Shown: positions 54,098 through 62,668, counted from the first letter of the stretch. The stretch: 64,000 nucleotides of DNA from Bacillota bacterium (GCA_023426245.1 JAFABB010000051.1:62001-126000); one strand, 5' to 3'. The notes: generated by a model from the sequence alone, not told the origin. Made by a program: numbers and translations.

Positions 54098-55084
54098 ATG
54101 AAAAAAAGATTAGCCAAAAGCATGATAATGGTTCTGGCGGTGAACTTGTTTTTTGCCGCCAACATCTCGACGTTTGGATTGGGTTCATCCTCCGTGGTCG
54201 GTCAATATGACCGTTTGCAGGTTAAAAATGGGCGATTGTGTGACCACAAGGGAACCCCTATCCAATTAAAGGGTATGAGCACCCTGGGATTATGGAGCCC
54301 ATATACCGGCGAAACAGTTAAAAATCTGGTTTTAGATTGGCATATTTCAGTTTTAAGGGTAGCCATGTACACCAGGGAGAATGGTTTTATCGATGATCCG
54401 GCCTTCAAGGAAAAGGTGAAAAGGCTGGTCGATGCCGCTATAGCGGAGGGAATTTATGTCATGGTCGACTGGCATATTCTTACCGATGGGGATCCGAATC
54501 GATACCGGGTGGAATCAAAGGCTTTCTTTGTGGAAATGGCGAAACGGTACGGAAAATTCCCCAATGTAATTTATGAAATTTGTAATGAGCCCAATGGTGA
54601 TTCCGTGTCGTGGAACGGGCGAATCAAACCCTATGCTGAATTTATCATTCCGGCGATTCGGGCCATTGATCCCGATAACTTGATTGTGGTGGGCACGGAT
54701 ACCTGGAGCCAAGGGGTCAAGGCCGCCGCCGAAAATCCCTTGAAATATCCGAATATTATGTACGCCCTTCATTTTTACGCCGGAACTCATGGGCAAAGTT
54801 TACGGAATGATGCCGATGTTGCTCTTTCCAAAGGAATTGGGATTTTCGTGACCGAATGGGGCGTCTCGGACTGTACCGGCGGTGGCGGGGTTTTCCTCGA
54901 GGCGGCCCAGCAATGGCTGGATTGGATGGATAAGCATAAATTAAGCTGGGTCAATTGGTCCTTCTCAAATAAGAACGAGTCAAGCGCCGCCTTATTACCG
55001 AGTACAGGAATAAGTGGCCCGTGGAGCGATAGTGAACTCTCCGTTTCGGGAAAATGGATCAAGAAAAAGATAATGGAAAAGTAA
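54098..55084 (+). CDS. Secreted glycoside hydrolase family 5 enzyme (endoglucanase-like)
   Basis: A 328-residue protein with an N-terminal signal peptide (about 1-28) and a single GH5 catalytic domain. The acid/base is E164 in YEICNEPNG and the nucleophile E253 in VTEWGVSD. MVDWHILTDGDPN and LHFYAGTHG are also typical of the GH5_2 cellulase type. No carbohydrate-binding or anchoring module is seen. GGAGGGG at about 54082-54088 precedes the ATG. The sole gene of its kind here, it suggests some plant-polymer use. Confidence 0.93.
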   Translation: MKKRLAKSMIMVLAVNLFFAANISTFGLGSSSVVGQYDRLQVKNGRLCDHKGTPIQLKGMSTLGLWSPYTGETVKNLVLDWHISVLRVAMYTRENGFIDDPAFKEKVKRLVDAAIAEGIYVMVDWHILTDGDPNRYRVESKAFFVEMAKRYGKFPNVIYEICNEPNGDSVSWNGRIKPYAEFIIPAIRAIDPDNLIVVGTDTWSQGVKAAAENPLKYPNIMYALHFYAGTHGQSLRNDADVALSKGIGIFVTEWGVSDCTGGGGVFLEAAQQWLDWMDKHKLSWVNWSFSNKNESSAALLPSTGISGPWSDSELSVSGKWIKKKIMEK

Positions 55085-55178
55085 CAGGTTCAGGTAATAT
55101 TGACCAGCAGGAAATTTGTTTTTTTACGGGAAACCTCAAGAAAGAGTAAAAGGGGAGCAATTTGTTCTTGGGGGACTC

Positions 55179-55919
55179 ATGCGAATTCAAAAAAAAAGTA
55201 GCTTATTATTGATTTTTATTTTGAGTGTATTCCTATTTCAATCCGTCAGTTTCGCCAATTCCGTAGTGGAATCGTGGGCGCTCAGGTTGGAAAGAGATAT
55301 TGGGCGTAGTAATTATCAAAGTGTTACCTCGGAAAAAACCGTAGTCCGTTTACCAAAAACCAAAGAACAGGATCTCCAGAGGGTATTCCGGCGTTTGGTG
55401 AACAATTGTAAGCGAAACAAGGAATTGGACTTTACCCTGACTGTGGTCAGGGATGCTACTCCCAATGCGTTTGCTTTGCCTGCAGGATATGTATGTATCA
55501 ACACGGGCCTGCTGTCGATGGTCAAGAACGACGGGGAGCTGGCTGGCATTTTAGGCCATGAGATGGCCCATATTGAATGTAATCATGCAATGAAGGCTAT
55601 TTATCGCGCCATCGGCTTCTCGGTGGCGTTCAGCCTTGTTTTGAACCATCAGCGCGATAAGTGGAATACCCGGGAAGTAGCCGGACTGGCCGGGATTTCC
55701 CTGAGATTATCCCAGCTGGGATATAGCCGCCAGGCTGAATTGGAAGCGGATCGTCAAGGGGTAGAAATTATGGAAAAAGCAGGGTATAATAAACAGGATA
55801 TTCTAAAGTTTTGGCAGCGTTTCCAAAGCCAAAACGGCGACGCGTCCAAATTTTTACCTTTTCTGTCAACTCATCCCACGATTGATAACCGGATCGAGCA
55901 GATCGAAAAGTTACCGTGA
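55179..55919 (+). CDS. M48 family zinc metallopeptidase, exported
   Basis: About 246 residues from ATG 55179. A signal peptide or N-terminal anchor (about 5-25, ending SFANS) is followed by the M48 domain. HEMAH lies near residues 127-131, and a third ligand Glu in AELEADRQG near 187. The compact BepA/LoiP-like layout suggests quality control of exported proteins. The frame extends upstream to 55116 without similarity. Confidence 0.88.
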   Translation: MRIQKKSSLLLIFILSVFLFQSVSFANSVVESWALRLERDIGRSNYQSVTSEKTVVRLPKTKEQDLQRVFRRLVNNCKRNKELDFTLTVVRDATPNAFALPAGYVCINTGLLSMVKNDGELAGILGHEMAHIECNHAMKAIYRAIGFSVAFSLVLNHQRDKWNTREVAGLAGISLRLSQLGYSRQAELEADRQGVEIMEKAGYNKQDILKFWQRFQSQNGDASKFLPFLSTHPTIDNRIEQIEKLP

Positions 55920-55993
55920 TTTTCTAAAAATGGGTTACCAACTAGGATGAAATCAATCATTTGAATGCTTGAAATTCATAGAAGCACGTGAAG

Positions 55994-56090
55994 TATGAAT
56001 GCAGGCCCAACTGAAAGACTTAGACTTAGATTAACAGGATTTTCATTTTTAGCTCCCGATGAGTTCGTTTATTTTCTCGCAGCCCAATTT
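55994..56090. repeat. ~110 bp dispersed repeat, copy B
   Basis: Similar over its length to copy A at 50247-50358, with shared TATGAATGCAGG start, AGATTAACAGGATTTT, TTTTTAGCTCCCGATGAG and CGCAGCCCAATTT. It extends the open frame upstream of the methyltransferase, giving a false longer start at 55995. Confidence 0.7.
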
Positions 56091-56108
56091 TACCAAGGAG
56101 AATTCTCA

Positions 56109-56915
56109 TTGATTACCAGTTGCACCAATAATTTAATTAAAAATGTCAGCAGTTTACACCATAAAAAGGGCCGGTTGGAGCAGAAACTATATTTAGCCGA
56201 GGGAATTCACCTGGTGCAAGAGGCTTTAAAATCAGGGATAATGCTGCGGTATTTTTTTTGGTCGGCAAAGCTTATCAATTCAGTTGAGGGTGTCCAACTT
56301 TTAGAAGCATTGAAGGGTCAATCCGAGGGTTATGAAGTTTCGGAAACGGTTTTTTCAAAAATCAGCGAAACGGATAATCCTCAGGGGATCATAGCTCTTT
56401 TGGAGCTCCCGGAAGAACGGCGTGATTTGGACTTATCTTCCATAAACCTGGGAATCGTTATCGACAATCTTCAAGATCCGGGGAATGTGGGAACAATCAT
56501 CAGGACAGCCTGGGCCGGTGCTCTGGATGGAATTTTAATGACCCCGCGCTCTGCCGATCCCTATCAGGGGAAAGTGGTGCGTTCAAGCCAGGGTGGTATT
56601 TTCCACGTGAGGATTGATAGAGGCTTAACGCCGGAAAACATTTTCAGAGAGGCCGAAAAACGTCATATTCAGATCATTGCCGGTGATGCCAAGGCAGATC
56701 AAGTTTACTTCGAGCGGGATTTGACCTCCCCAACTTTAATACTGGTGGGAAATGAAGGCCGAGGATTGCAGGAAGAATGGGAAAAATTTTCAATTCAAAA
56801 AGTGAGAATTCCCCAGCCTGGAAGCGCGGAATCCTTAAATGTAGCGGTTTGCGCCGGAATTTTAATTTATGAAGCCATCCGGCAACGCAGTATGAAAGGG
56901 ACTTGTAAAAGTTAA
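56109..56915 (+). CDS. TrmH/SpoU family RNA 2'-O-methyltransferase
   Basis: About 268 residues from TTG 56109, placed by AAGGAG at 56096-56101. An N-terminal substrate-binding domain (about 1-100) precedes the SpoU knot domain with NLQDPGNVGTIIRTA, LVGNEGRGLQEEW and PGSAESLNVAVCAGILIYE. It should methylate rRNA or tRNA ribose using S-adenosylmethionine. The exact target is not readable. It usually lies upstream of pheST in Clostridia. Confidence 0.92.
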   Translation: MITSCTNNLIKNVSSLHHKKGRLEQKLYLAEGIHLVQEALKSGIMLRYFFWSAKLINSVEGVQLLEALKGQSEGYEVSETVFSKISETDNPQGIIALLELPEERRDLDLSSINLGIVIDNLQDPGNVGTIIRTAWAGALDGILMTPRSADPYQGKVVRSSQGGIFHVRIDRGLTPENIFREAEKRHIQIIAGDAKADQVYFERDLTSPTLILVGNEGRGLQEEWEKFSIQKVRIPQPGSAESLNVAVCAGILIYEAIRQRSMKGTCKS

Positions 56916-56931
56916 ATGGCTCTGATATAAT
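56903..56931 (+). promoter_or_regulatory. Promoter of the yqzL-like gene
   Basis: TTGTAA (56903-56908) and TATAAT (56926-56931) are 17 bp apart. The -35 box overlaps the end of the methyltransferase gene. The predicted start is near 56938. It could also drive the T-box and pheST. Confidence 0.65.
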
Positions 56932-56995
56932 ATTTTTAGGCTTTGCGGTGACCGTTTTCACGACAACAGTCAGTGAAAAAGGGGATGATATTGAA

Positions 56996-57097
56996 GTGAC
57001 ATTGTCTGCAGATTTTTTTTGGAAAGTCTTTGAGACGACAGGTTCAATCACCGCCTATCTGATTTATCGGGAGATTGTAAGAACCAGTCTAGTGTGA
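56996..57097 (+). CDS. YqzL-like small protein
   Basis: A 33-residue ORF from GTG 56996, with AAAAAGGGG at 56976-56984. It reads SADFFWKVFETTGSITAYLIY followed by REIV, matching the YqzL family core (FxWKVFxxTGSIxAYLLY). Members are 40-50 residues and of unknown function. The gene is commonly found between a TrmH-type gene and pheS in Clostridia, as here. The short C-terminus (RTSLV) may be slightly trimmed. Confidence 0.8.
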   Translation: MTLSADFFWKVFETTGSITAYLIYREIVRTSLV

Positions 57098-57138
57098 ATA
57101 CTTTATGCGCAAAAAGCGCCAAAAATTTCATATGAAAA

Positions 57139-57452
57139 AGTGATGATGGAGAAAAGTACCGCATCCGGGATGGACACAGGGAGAAAGGGCTCGCGTTAGC
57201 GTTGACTGAAAACCTTTCCCAATCCGGTGTTAATGATGCGCATGCAGCGCGTTAAGGGAAGTTCTCTCTTGAACTGCAGGCTGAACGTGCAACACTGTTC
57301 CGTGTGACTTTGTTGCGAATAGTAGGCTGAGACGGTGCTCCACCGTTATCGGGAGGAAGTATCGGATGATGTCCCGTACTTGTTACTTACATTTTTTGGG
57401 TGGTTTAACGAAACTAACCTTTCGTCCCGATGGGGATGAAAGGTTTTTTTAT
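57139..57452 (+). promoter_or_regulatory. T-box leader controlling pheST
   Basis: Typical T-box parts are present in order. GGAGAAAAGTACC at the base of stem I includes the AGTA motif. ACAGGGAGAAAGG pairs with CTGAAAACCTTTCC in the distal stem. TTGAACTGCAGGCTGAACG spans the stem I end and linker. AGTAGGCTGAGACGGTGCTCC with CCGTTATC forms stem III. The T-box itself, GGGTGGTTTAACG (57398-57410), precedes the terminator. Uncharged tRNA would favour antitermination. Phe is expected from the downstream genes, but a TTC specifier could not be placed with confidence. Confidence 0.78.
57415..57452 (+). terminator. T-box attenuator terminator
   Basis: AACCTTTCGTCCC pairs with GGGATGAAAGGTT (one mismatch or G-T pair) around GATG and is followed by seven T. 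Its 5' arm lies just after the T-box sequence, as required for the alternative antiterminator. Confidence 0.88.
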
Positions 57453-57546
57453 TTTTCTTTGCTGTTAATTTTTTCTGTAAACGCCAGGATTCTATAAACA
57501 AGGAAGAACTTGATTATAATTTGATGGTTTCCAGGAGGCCGATAGT

Positions 57547-58566
57547 ATGAAGGAACAGTTGGAAAAGTTAAATCAGGAAGCTTTGAATGAAATCAATGCT
57601 TCGAATGACAGTTCCCAGTTAAATGAGATCCGTGTCAAATATCTGGGGAAAAAAGGTTCTCTGACCTCGATATTAAGGGGAATGGGCTCTCTCTCCCCGG
57701 AAGAAAGGCCGGTCATTGGAGAATTGGTGAATCAGGTCCGGGAAAGAATCGAAACCTTATTGGAGCAGCGGGGCCGGGTTTTGGCCGACCAGGAACAACA
57801 GCAAAGATTAGCCAGTGAGAAATTGGATATTTTTCTGCCGGGCCGTAAATCCCCGGTGGGTCACGGCCATCCTCTTCAATTGGTATTGGAGGATATTGAA
57901 GAGATTTTTATGGGCCTTGGTTTTACCATCGCCGAAGGGCCGGAAATCGAAACCGACTACTATAATTTTGAAGCGCTCAATCTGCCGCCGGATCATCCGG
58001 CCCGGGATATGCAGGATTCCCTTTATATCACCCAGGATGTGTTGTTGCGGACTCAGACTTCTCCGGTCCAGGTGCGGACGATGGAGAAGTTTTGTCCCAA
58101 TCCCATCCGGATTATCGCTCCGGGCCGGGTATACCGCAGGGACGCCTTGGATGCAACCCATTCCCCCATGTTTAATCAGGTGGAAGGGTTGCTGGTTGAT
58201 AAAGGAGTAACTTTCGGGGATTTAAAAGGGGTTTTGACAGTCTTTGCCAAGAGGCTTTTTGGTGAGGAACGCCAGATCCGGCTTAGACCCAGCTTTTTCC
58301 CGTTCACTGAACCCAGCGCGGAAGTGGATGTGTCCTGCGGTTGTGGCGGAAAAGGTTGCCGGGTATGTAAAGGCACCGGTTGGTTGGAAATTCTCGGCTC
58401 CGGTTCGGTCCATCCCAAGGTTTTAAAAATGTCCGGCTATGACCCTTCGAAAGTGTCCGGTTTTGCCTTTGGGATGGGAGTGGAACGGATTGCAATGCTG
58501 AAATATGACATCAAAGATATCCGGGTTTTTTATGAAAATGACAGTCGTTTTTTGAGCCAGTTTTGA
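57547..58566 (+). CDS. pheS: Phenylalanyl-tRNA synthetase alpha subunit
   Basis: A 339-residue class II synthetase subunit. An N-terminal coiled coil (about 1-85) is followed by the catalytic domain with GFTIAEGPEIETDYYNFEAL, HPARDMQDSLYI, RVYRRDALDATHSPMFNQ (motif 2) and GFAFGMGVERIAMLKY (motif 3). CCAGGAGG precedes the ATG. It works as an alpha2beta2 complex with PheT. Confidence 0.98.
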   Translation: MKEQLEKLNQEALNEINASNDSSQLNEIRVKYLGKKGSLTSILRGMGSLSPEERPVIGELVNQVRERIETLLEQRGRVLADQEQQQRLASEKLDIFLPGRKSPVGHGHPLQLVLEDIEEIFMGLGFTIAEGPEIETDYYNFEALNLPPDHPARDMQDSLYITQDVLLRTQTSPVQVRTMEKFCPNPIRIIAPGRVYRRDALDATHSPMFNQVEGLLVDKGVTFGDLKGVLTVFAKRLFGEERQIRLRPSFFPFTEPSAEVDVSCGCGGKGCRVCKGTGWLEILGSGSVHPKVLKMSGYDPSKVSGFAFGMGVERIAMLKYDIKDIRVFYENDSRFLSQF

Positions 58567-58802
58567 CCAGGATTAGTCAGGATTAAACGGATTGACCGGA
58601 TTTTTAGGATTAGCAGGATTAACTGGGTGGTGGATTTGTGGCTGACCAGGCTTAGTCGGGATTAAACGGATTAACCAGGATTCACTGGATTTTTAGGATT
58701 AACAGGGTTAACGGGTTGGTCGGTTCGCAGTGTTATCAGGATTCAATAGGATGAGTAAGACTGCCGGGTAATCAATGAGTTGGATTAGCAGGTATTACAG
58801 GA
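58567..58802. repeat. GGATTAA-rich repeat cluster between pheS and pheT
   Basis: The 270 bp gap is built of imperfect repeats of GGATTAACxGG: GTCAGGATTAAACGGATT, TTTTTAGGATTAGCAGGATT, GTCGGGATTAAACGGATT, TTTTTAGGATTAACAGGG. Two blocks about 80 bp apart are alike. pheS and pheT are normally a few bases apart, so this is an insertion into an operon. Similar motifs occur at 25530, 50275-50400, 56028, 61740 and 63140. Confidence 0.75.
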
Positions 58803-58835
58803 TTGAATCGATTCGTTTTTACTGGAGGTAAGAGG

Positions 58836-61247
58836 ATGAGGGTTTCATTTGAATGGCTTTCCAAACTGATGGATATTGATATTACCGTTCAGCAACTGGC
58901 TGAAAGGATGACCATGTCCGGAATTGCGGTCGAGGAAATTGAGGATCAGGCTGAAAAGTATCGGGGAATCGTTACTGCCAGGGTATTAAGCCTTGAAAAA
59001 CACCAGCAGGCCGATAATCTTTTGATTGTCAAAGTCGATGCCGGCAACTTAGGCGTCAAGCAGGTTATTACTGCGGCCAAGAATCTTGCGGCGGGGGATA
59101 TCGTCCCGATCGCCTTGCCGGGATCGACCCTGCCGGACGGGAAAAGCATTGATGAAGTGAACTTTAAAGGTGTTCAATCCCAGGGTATGTTATGTTCCGG
59201 TGCGGAACTGGGGCTTGAAAAGGAATCAACGGGGATCTGGGTGTTTTCCGATGCTGACGTCAAGCCTGGTCTTGAGGTTGCCGAAGTATTGGGAGAAACC
59301 GACCGGGTTTTGGTGTTGGAACTTACCGCCAACCGCCCCGATTGCCTGGGGATGATCGGGGTGGCCAGAGAAGTTGCGGCGATCCTTAATAAAAAGTTTA
59401 AGGAACAGCCCATTCCCCTGAAAGAAGCGGGCAAGCCTGCCGCGGAGCAGGCAAAAGTGGAGATTATCGATGGGGACCTTTGCCCACGGTATGCGGCACG
59501 GGTTGTCAATCATGTAAAAATCGCCCCCTCGCCCCAGTGGATGCAACGCCGCTTGAAAGCAGCCGGGGTCCGGCCCATCAACAATATCGTTGATATTACC
59601 AACTATGTGATGCTGGAATACAATCAGCCGCTTCACGCTTTTGATTTGGACCATATTGCCGACCATCATATCAGGGTGCGCCGGGCCGCAGCGGCCGAGA
59701 AATTGGTGACCCTGGATAATGTTGAAAGGGTGCTTTCTCCGGAAAATTTGCTGATAGCCGATACCCAAAGCGGTTTATGCGTTGCCGGGGTGATGGGCGG
59801 CTGCACCAGTGAGATTACGGAGAAAACCCAAAATATGCTTTTGGAGGCGGCCTATTTCAACCCGTCCAGTATCCGGAAAACCGGAAAACAGCTTGGGATG
59901 AAAACGGAAGCCCAGGTTCGTTTCGAACGGGGAATTGACCCAAACGGTGTTGTAAAAGCCCTAAACCGGGCCGTTCAATTGGTGGAAGAACTGGGCGCCG
60001 GAGAGGTGGCCAAAGGCTATTTGGACCAATATCCGAAAGTCGTTGCCCCGGTTGTCATCCATACCAGCGTTTCCCATATCAACGGCTGGCTGGGGACGAA
60101 TATTCCGGCTTCTCAAATTGAAGATTACCTGGAAAGGGTGACCTTTGAGGTGAAGCCCGAGGGCCACGACAATTTGGAGGTCACTGTTCCCACTTACCGG
60201 CAGGATGTCTCCTGTATGGCCGATCTGGCCGAGGAAGTGGCCCGTTTGTACGGCTATAACAATATTGCAGCCACCATTCCTCAAAGCACTCAGATCGGAA
60301 CTTTGACCGCATTTCAAAAGATGCAACAAGATTGCAGAAAATTGCTTCAAGGAATTGGGATCTCCGAAGTGATGACCTACAGTTTATATGCGGCCTCCAC
60401 TGCAAAGCGGATTGGCTTTGATTCCGGGGATTCATTGGCGAAAACCATCGATTTGATGTCCCCTCTCAGTGAAGACCAGGCCGTCATGCGTACCAATCTA
60501 GTGCATCATCTTTTGGAGGTGCTGGCTTTTAACACCAAACGCCGCCAGCCCGACCTCTCCGTTTATGAAATCGCCCGGGTTTATTGGCCGAAGTATAACG
60601 GGACGCTTCCGGAGGAACCGCTTCATCTGGGTGTGGCCCTGATGGGCCGGCAACGGGAGACCGGTTGGAACCAAAGCCGCGCTGAAGTGGATTTCTACGA
60701 TGTCAAAGGGATTGTGGAATTGATTTTTGAAAAGTTCCGCTTACCGGAAATGACTTTAAAACCGTCCGTTCAGCCCTTTTTCCATCCCGGACGCTCGGCG
60801 GATGTTTATGTGGACGGGAAAATGGTTGGTTTCTTCGGCCAAATTCATCCGAGCATCGGAACGCTTTATGAACTAAATAAAAATGCTTTTCTTCTTGAGC
60901 TGGACTTTACGATCCTGGATGGACTCCGCAATACCGGCATTATCGGATTTAAGCCGCTGCCCAAGTTCCCGGCGGTTCAGAGGGATCTGGCTCTGGTGGT
61001 GTCCACCCAAGTTACCGCTCAGGAAATCATGGCCAAAATCCAGGAAATCGTCGGCGAACTGGCGGAAAAGGTGGATCTATTTGATGTATATCAAGGCGAT
61101 CAGGTCCCCAAAGGAATGCGCAGTATGGCTTTTAGCATCACCTACCGTTCCAGGGAGCGGACGCTGAACGATAATGAAGTTAACGATCTGCAACAAAAGT
61201 TATTGGCAAAACTTCATCAGGAATATGAGGCCAAGGTAAGAGAATAG
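58836..61247 (+). CDS. pheT: Phenylalanyl-tRNA synthetase beta subunit
   Basis: About 803 residues from ATG 58836, placed by GGAGGT at 58824-58829. The order is an EMAP/tRNA-binding domain (about 40-150), B3/B4 editing region (about 210-385), B5 (about 405-480), the catalytic-like core, and a C-terminal FDX-ACB domain (about 710-803). The start MRVSFEWLSKLMDIDI is typical. It clears mischarged Tyr-tRNA(Phe). The 33 bp extension upstream to 58803 is not needed. Confidence 0.97.
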   Translation: MRVSFEWLSKLMDIDITVQQLAERMTMSGIAVEEIEDQAEKYRGIVTARVLSLEKHQQADNLLIVKVDAGNLGVKQVITAAKNLAAGDIVPIALPGSTLPDGKSIDEVNFKGVQSQGMLCSGAELGLEKESTGIWVFSDADVKPGLEVAEVLGETDRVLVLELTANRPDCLGMIGVAREVAAILNKKFKEQPIPLKEAGKPAAEQAKVEIIDGDLCPRYAARVVNHVKIAPSPQWMQRRLKAAGVRPINNIVDITNYVMLEYNQPLHAFDLDHIADHHIRVRRAAAAEKLVTLDNVERVLSPENLLIADTQSGLCVAGVMGGCTSEITEKTQNMLLEAAYFNPSSIRKTGKQLGMKTEAQVRFERGIDPNGVVKALNRAVQLVEELGAGEVAKGYLDQYPKVVAPVVIHTSVSHINGWLGTNIPASQIEDYLERVTFEVKPEGHDNLEVTVPTYRQDVSCMADLAEEVARLYGYNNIAATIPQSTQIGTLTAFQKMQQDCRKLLQGIGISEVMTYSLYAASTAKRIGFDSGDSLAKTIDLMSPLSEDQAVMRTNLVHHLLEVLAFNTKRRQPDLSVYEIARVYWPKYNGTLPEEPLHLGVALMGRQRETGWNQSRAEVDFYDVKGIVELIFEKFRLPEMTLKPSVQPFFHPGRSADVYVDGKMVGFFGQIHPSIGTLYELNKNAFLLELDFTILDGLRNTGIIGFKPLPKFPAVQRDLALVVSTQVTAQEIMAKIQEIVGELAEKVDLFDVYQGDQVPKGMRSMAFSITYRSRERTLNDNEVNDLQQKLLAKLHQEYEAKVRE

Positions 61248-61267
61248 CGGTTTGATACCGAAAACCT

Positions 61268-61306
61268 GGGGGTGAGTCGAAGTTCGAAGTCGGCTCCCCT
61301 TTTTTT
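61268..61306 (+). terminator. Terminator of pheT
   Basis: GGGGGTGAGTCGA pairs with TCGGCTCCCC (a two-base bulge and one G-T pair), followed by seven T. Confidence 0.88.
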
Positions 61307-61358
61307 ATGGATAGATTTGTTTTTATGTCCCCCTGCCCCTCGGCATACATACGCAACA

Positions 61359-61652
61359 GTTCGGTATGCATGCGCGAGAGTTCAGTATATATACTGAGTC
61401 GTTCGGTATGCGTGCGCAACGGTTCGGTATGCATACGCGGGAGTTCGGTATACATACTGAGTCGTTCGGTATGCGTGCGCAACGGTTCGGTATGCATACG
61501 CGGGAGTTCGGTATACATACTGAGTCGTTCGGTATGCATACGCGAGAGTTCAGTATACATACTGAGTCGTTCGGTATGCGTGCGCAACGGTTCAGTATGC
61601 ATACGCGAGAGTTCAGTATACATACTGAGTCGTTCAGTATGCGTGCGTGAAA
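61359..61652. repeat. 21 bp minisatellite with a 63 bp higher-order unit
   Basis: Fourteen complete 21 bp units (plus a divergent one at 61338-61358) follow each other. Three types recur: A = GTTCGGTATGCGTGCGCAAC+G, B = GTTCGGTATGCATACGCGGG+A, C = GTTCGGTATACATACTGAGT+C. The order is B C A B C A B C B C A B C A, a 63 bp A-B-C cycle with one A missing. Types B and C centre on palindromes GTATGCATAC and AGTATACATACT. The period keeps four reading frames open, encoding 7-residue repeats, but no frame has convincing coding evidence. Confidence 0.92.
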
Positions 61653-62276
61653 TCCTGGTCCGAATTTGCCACAGAGACACGGAGACACAGAGAAAGAACT
61701 TCAAGTATGATGGGTAAACAAGAAAAAGTTAACGGAGACAGATTAAACGCCTTTATTAAAGCCCCGGATTCACAGGATTAAAATGACAAATAATGGATGG
61801 CCGTTTTTATCCTGTTTTTTTTAAAATGCCCTCCTGCCCCTCCTAAGTCACGATTGCAGCAATGACGTTGTTTTCAGCCGATGGGTTACACCAAAAGGGA
61901 GGTTTAGTAAGCCGTAGGTCCTTTCCGTGATCATCGTTCGCCGAAAGCGAGGCCTGGCGGGTAAAGGGTTTATGAGGTAGGAGGTGTAGGAGGGGAAGGA
62001 GGGCCATGAATCATATAAAAATGGAAAGTGATTCTTCCCAAATTGGCATTCATCGGAATGGTGAAAATAGCAAAATAAATTTGAACTACATGCATTCAGT
62101 AAAATGTGAAAAAACAAAAGACACCTGGAAAGAAAGGTCAGCAGCGCGTATTAGTAAATCTTTTATGGACATTTCTATAAATTCCGGTTTTGATTTATGA
62201 AATTTTTTCCTTAATAGATTTGATAGTTCCTCTTTATTTCAAATAGATGAACTGAGCATTATTAATTTAATTGATT
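61653..62276. other. Gene-poor stretch with short repeat fragments
   Basis: GCCACAGAGACACGGAGACACAGAG (61669 onward) is a purine-rich repeat like that at 26239. AAGTTAACGGAGACAGATTAAA (61727 onward) matches 25521. A 64-codon frame at 62006-62200 follows GGAGGGG and GGAGGG, but it resembles no family. A frame on minus (61848-62117) is also unconvincing. I see no supported gene. Confidence 0.5.
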
Positions 62277-62516
62277 TTATGATTTCTTTTGATTTTTTCG
62301 TCCGGCTAAATAATCAATCGATACCCCAAAAAAATCTGCAATTTTGGCAACAATATTGATTCCTGGTTCTCTTTGATTTTTTTCATAACGGCTTAAAGTT
62401 TGTTTATTGGTATCTATTTTATCGGCTAATTGCTCTTGAGTTAACTGATGTTCTTCTCGGAGTTCTTTTAAACGTTTTGCAAAGATTTCCTTTGGCTCCA
62501 ACTTCCTTTTCACCAC
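62277..62516 (-). CDS. Xre-family transcriptional regulator
   Basis: A 79-residue protein consisting of one helix-turn-helix_3 domain (LKELREEHQLTQEQLADKID, TNKQTLSRYEKNQREPGIN) and a short tail ending GRKNQKKS. Such small Cro/C1-like proteins bind palindromic operators as dimers. GTG starts are preceded by ATAGG only. It is divergent from the frameshifted gene at 62669 and probably represses it through the operators at 62569 and 62603. Confidence 0.9.
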   Translation of the reverse strand: MVKRKLEPKEIFAKRLKELREEHQLTQEQLADKIDTNKQTLSRYEKNQREPGINIVAKIADFFGVSIDYLAGRKNQKKS

Positions 62517-62561
62517 CTATGAGTAATCTTATCATAGGGAAAAAGAGAAAGCAATTATGTA

Positions 62562-62616
62562 TTGATAGTCACCAAACGGTGATATATAATTTAGGTAATT
62601 AGTCACCAAACGGAGA
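62562..62616 (+). promoter_or_regulatory. Promoter with two Xre operator palindromes
   Basis: TTGATA (62562-62567) and TATAAT (62585-62590) are 17 bp apart. TCACCAAACGGTGA (62569-62582) is a perfect TCACC-N4-GGTGA palindrome inside the spacer. TCACCAAACGGAGA (62603-62616) is a second, one-mismatch copy just after the start site. Their centres are 34 bp apart. Both share the preceding TAG, so the direct repeat TAGTCACCAAACGG is 14 bp. Confidence 0.85.
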
Positions 62617-62668
62617 CAAGAATCATTTAACCCTAAATAAATTTTCTCTAACCAAGGAGGCTAACACC

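Noticed and set aside
61180..61717. Repeat-rich proteins on both strands (7-residue repeats)
   Set aside because: Several frames on both strands are open only because the DNA period is 21 bp. None has a convincing ribosome binding site or family match, and one overlaps the pheT end and terminator.
61848..62117. An 89-codon ORF on the minus strand
   Set aside because: Composition is unlike neighbouring proteins and it has no ribosome binding site. It looks like non-coding intergenic sequence read by chance.
62006..62200. A 64-codon ORF after a GGAGG-rich stretch
   Set aside because: The purine-rich stretch makes a good ribosome binding site, but the protein resembles no family and the area is full of repeat fragments. 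It could still be real, but I cannot support it.
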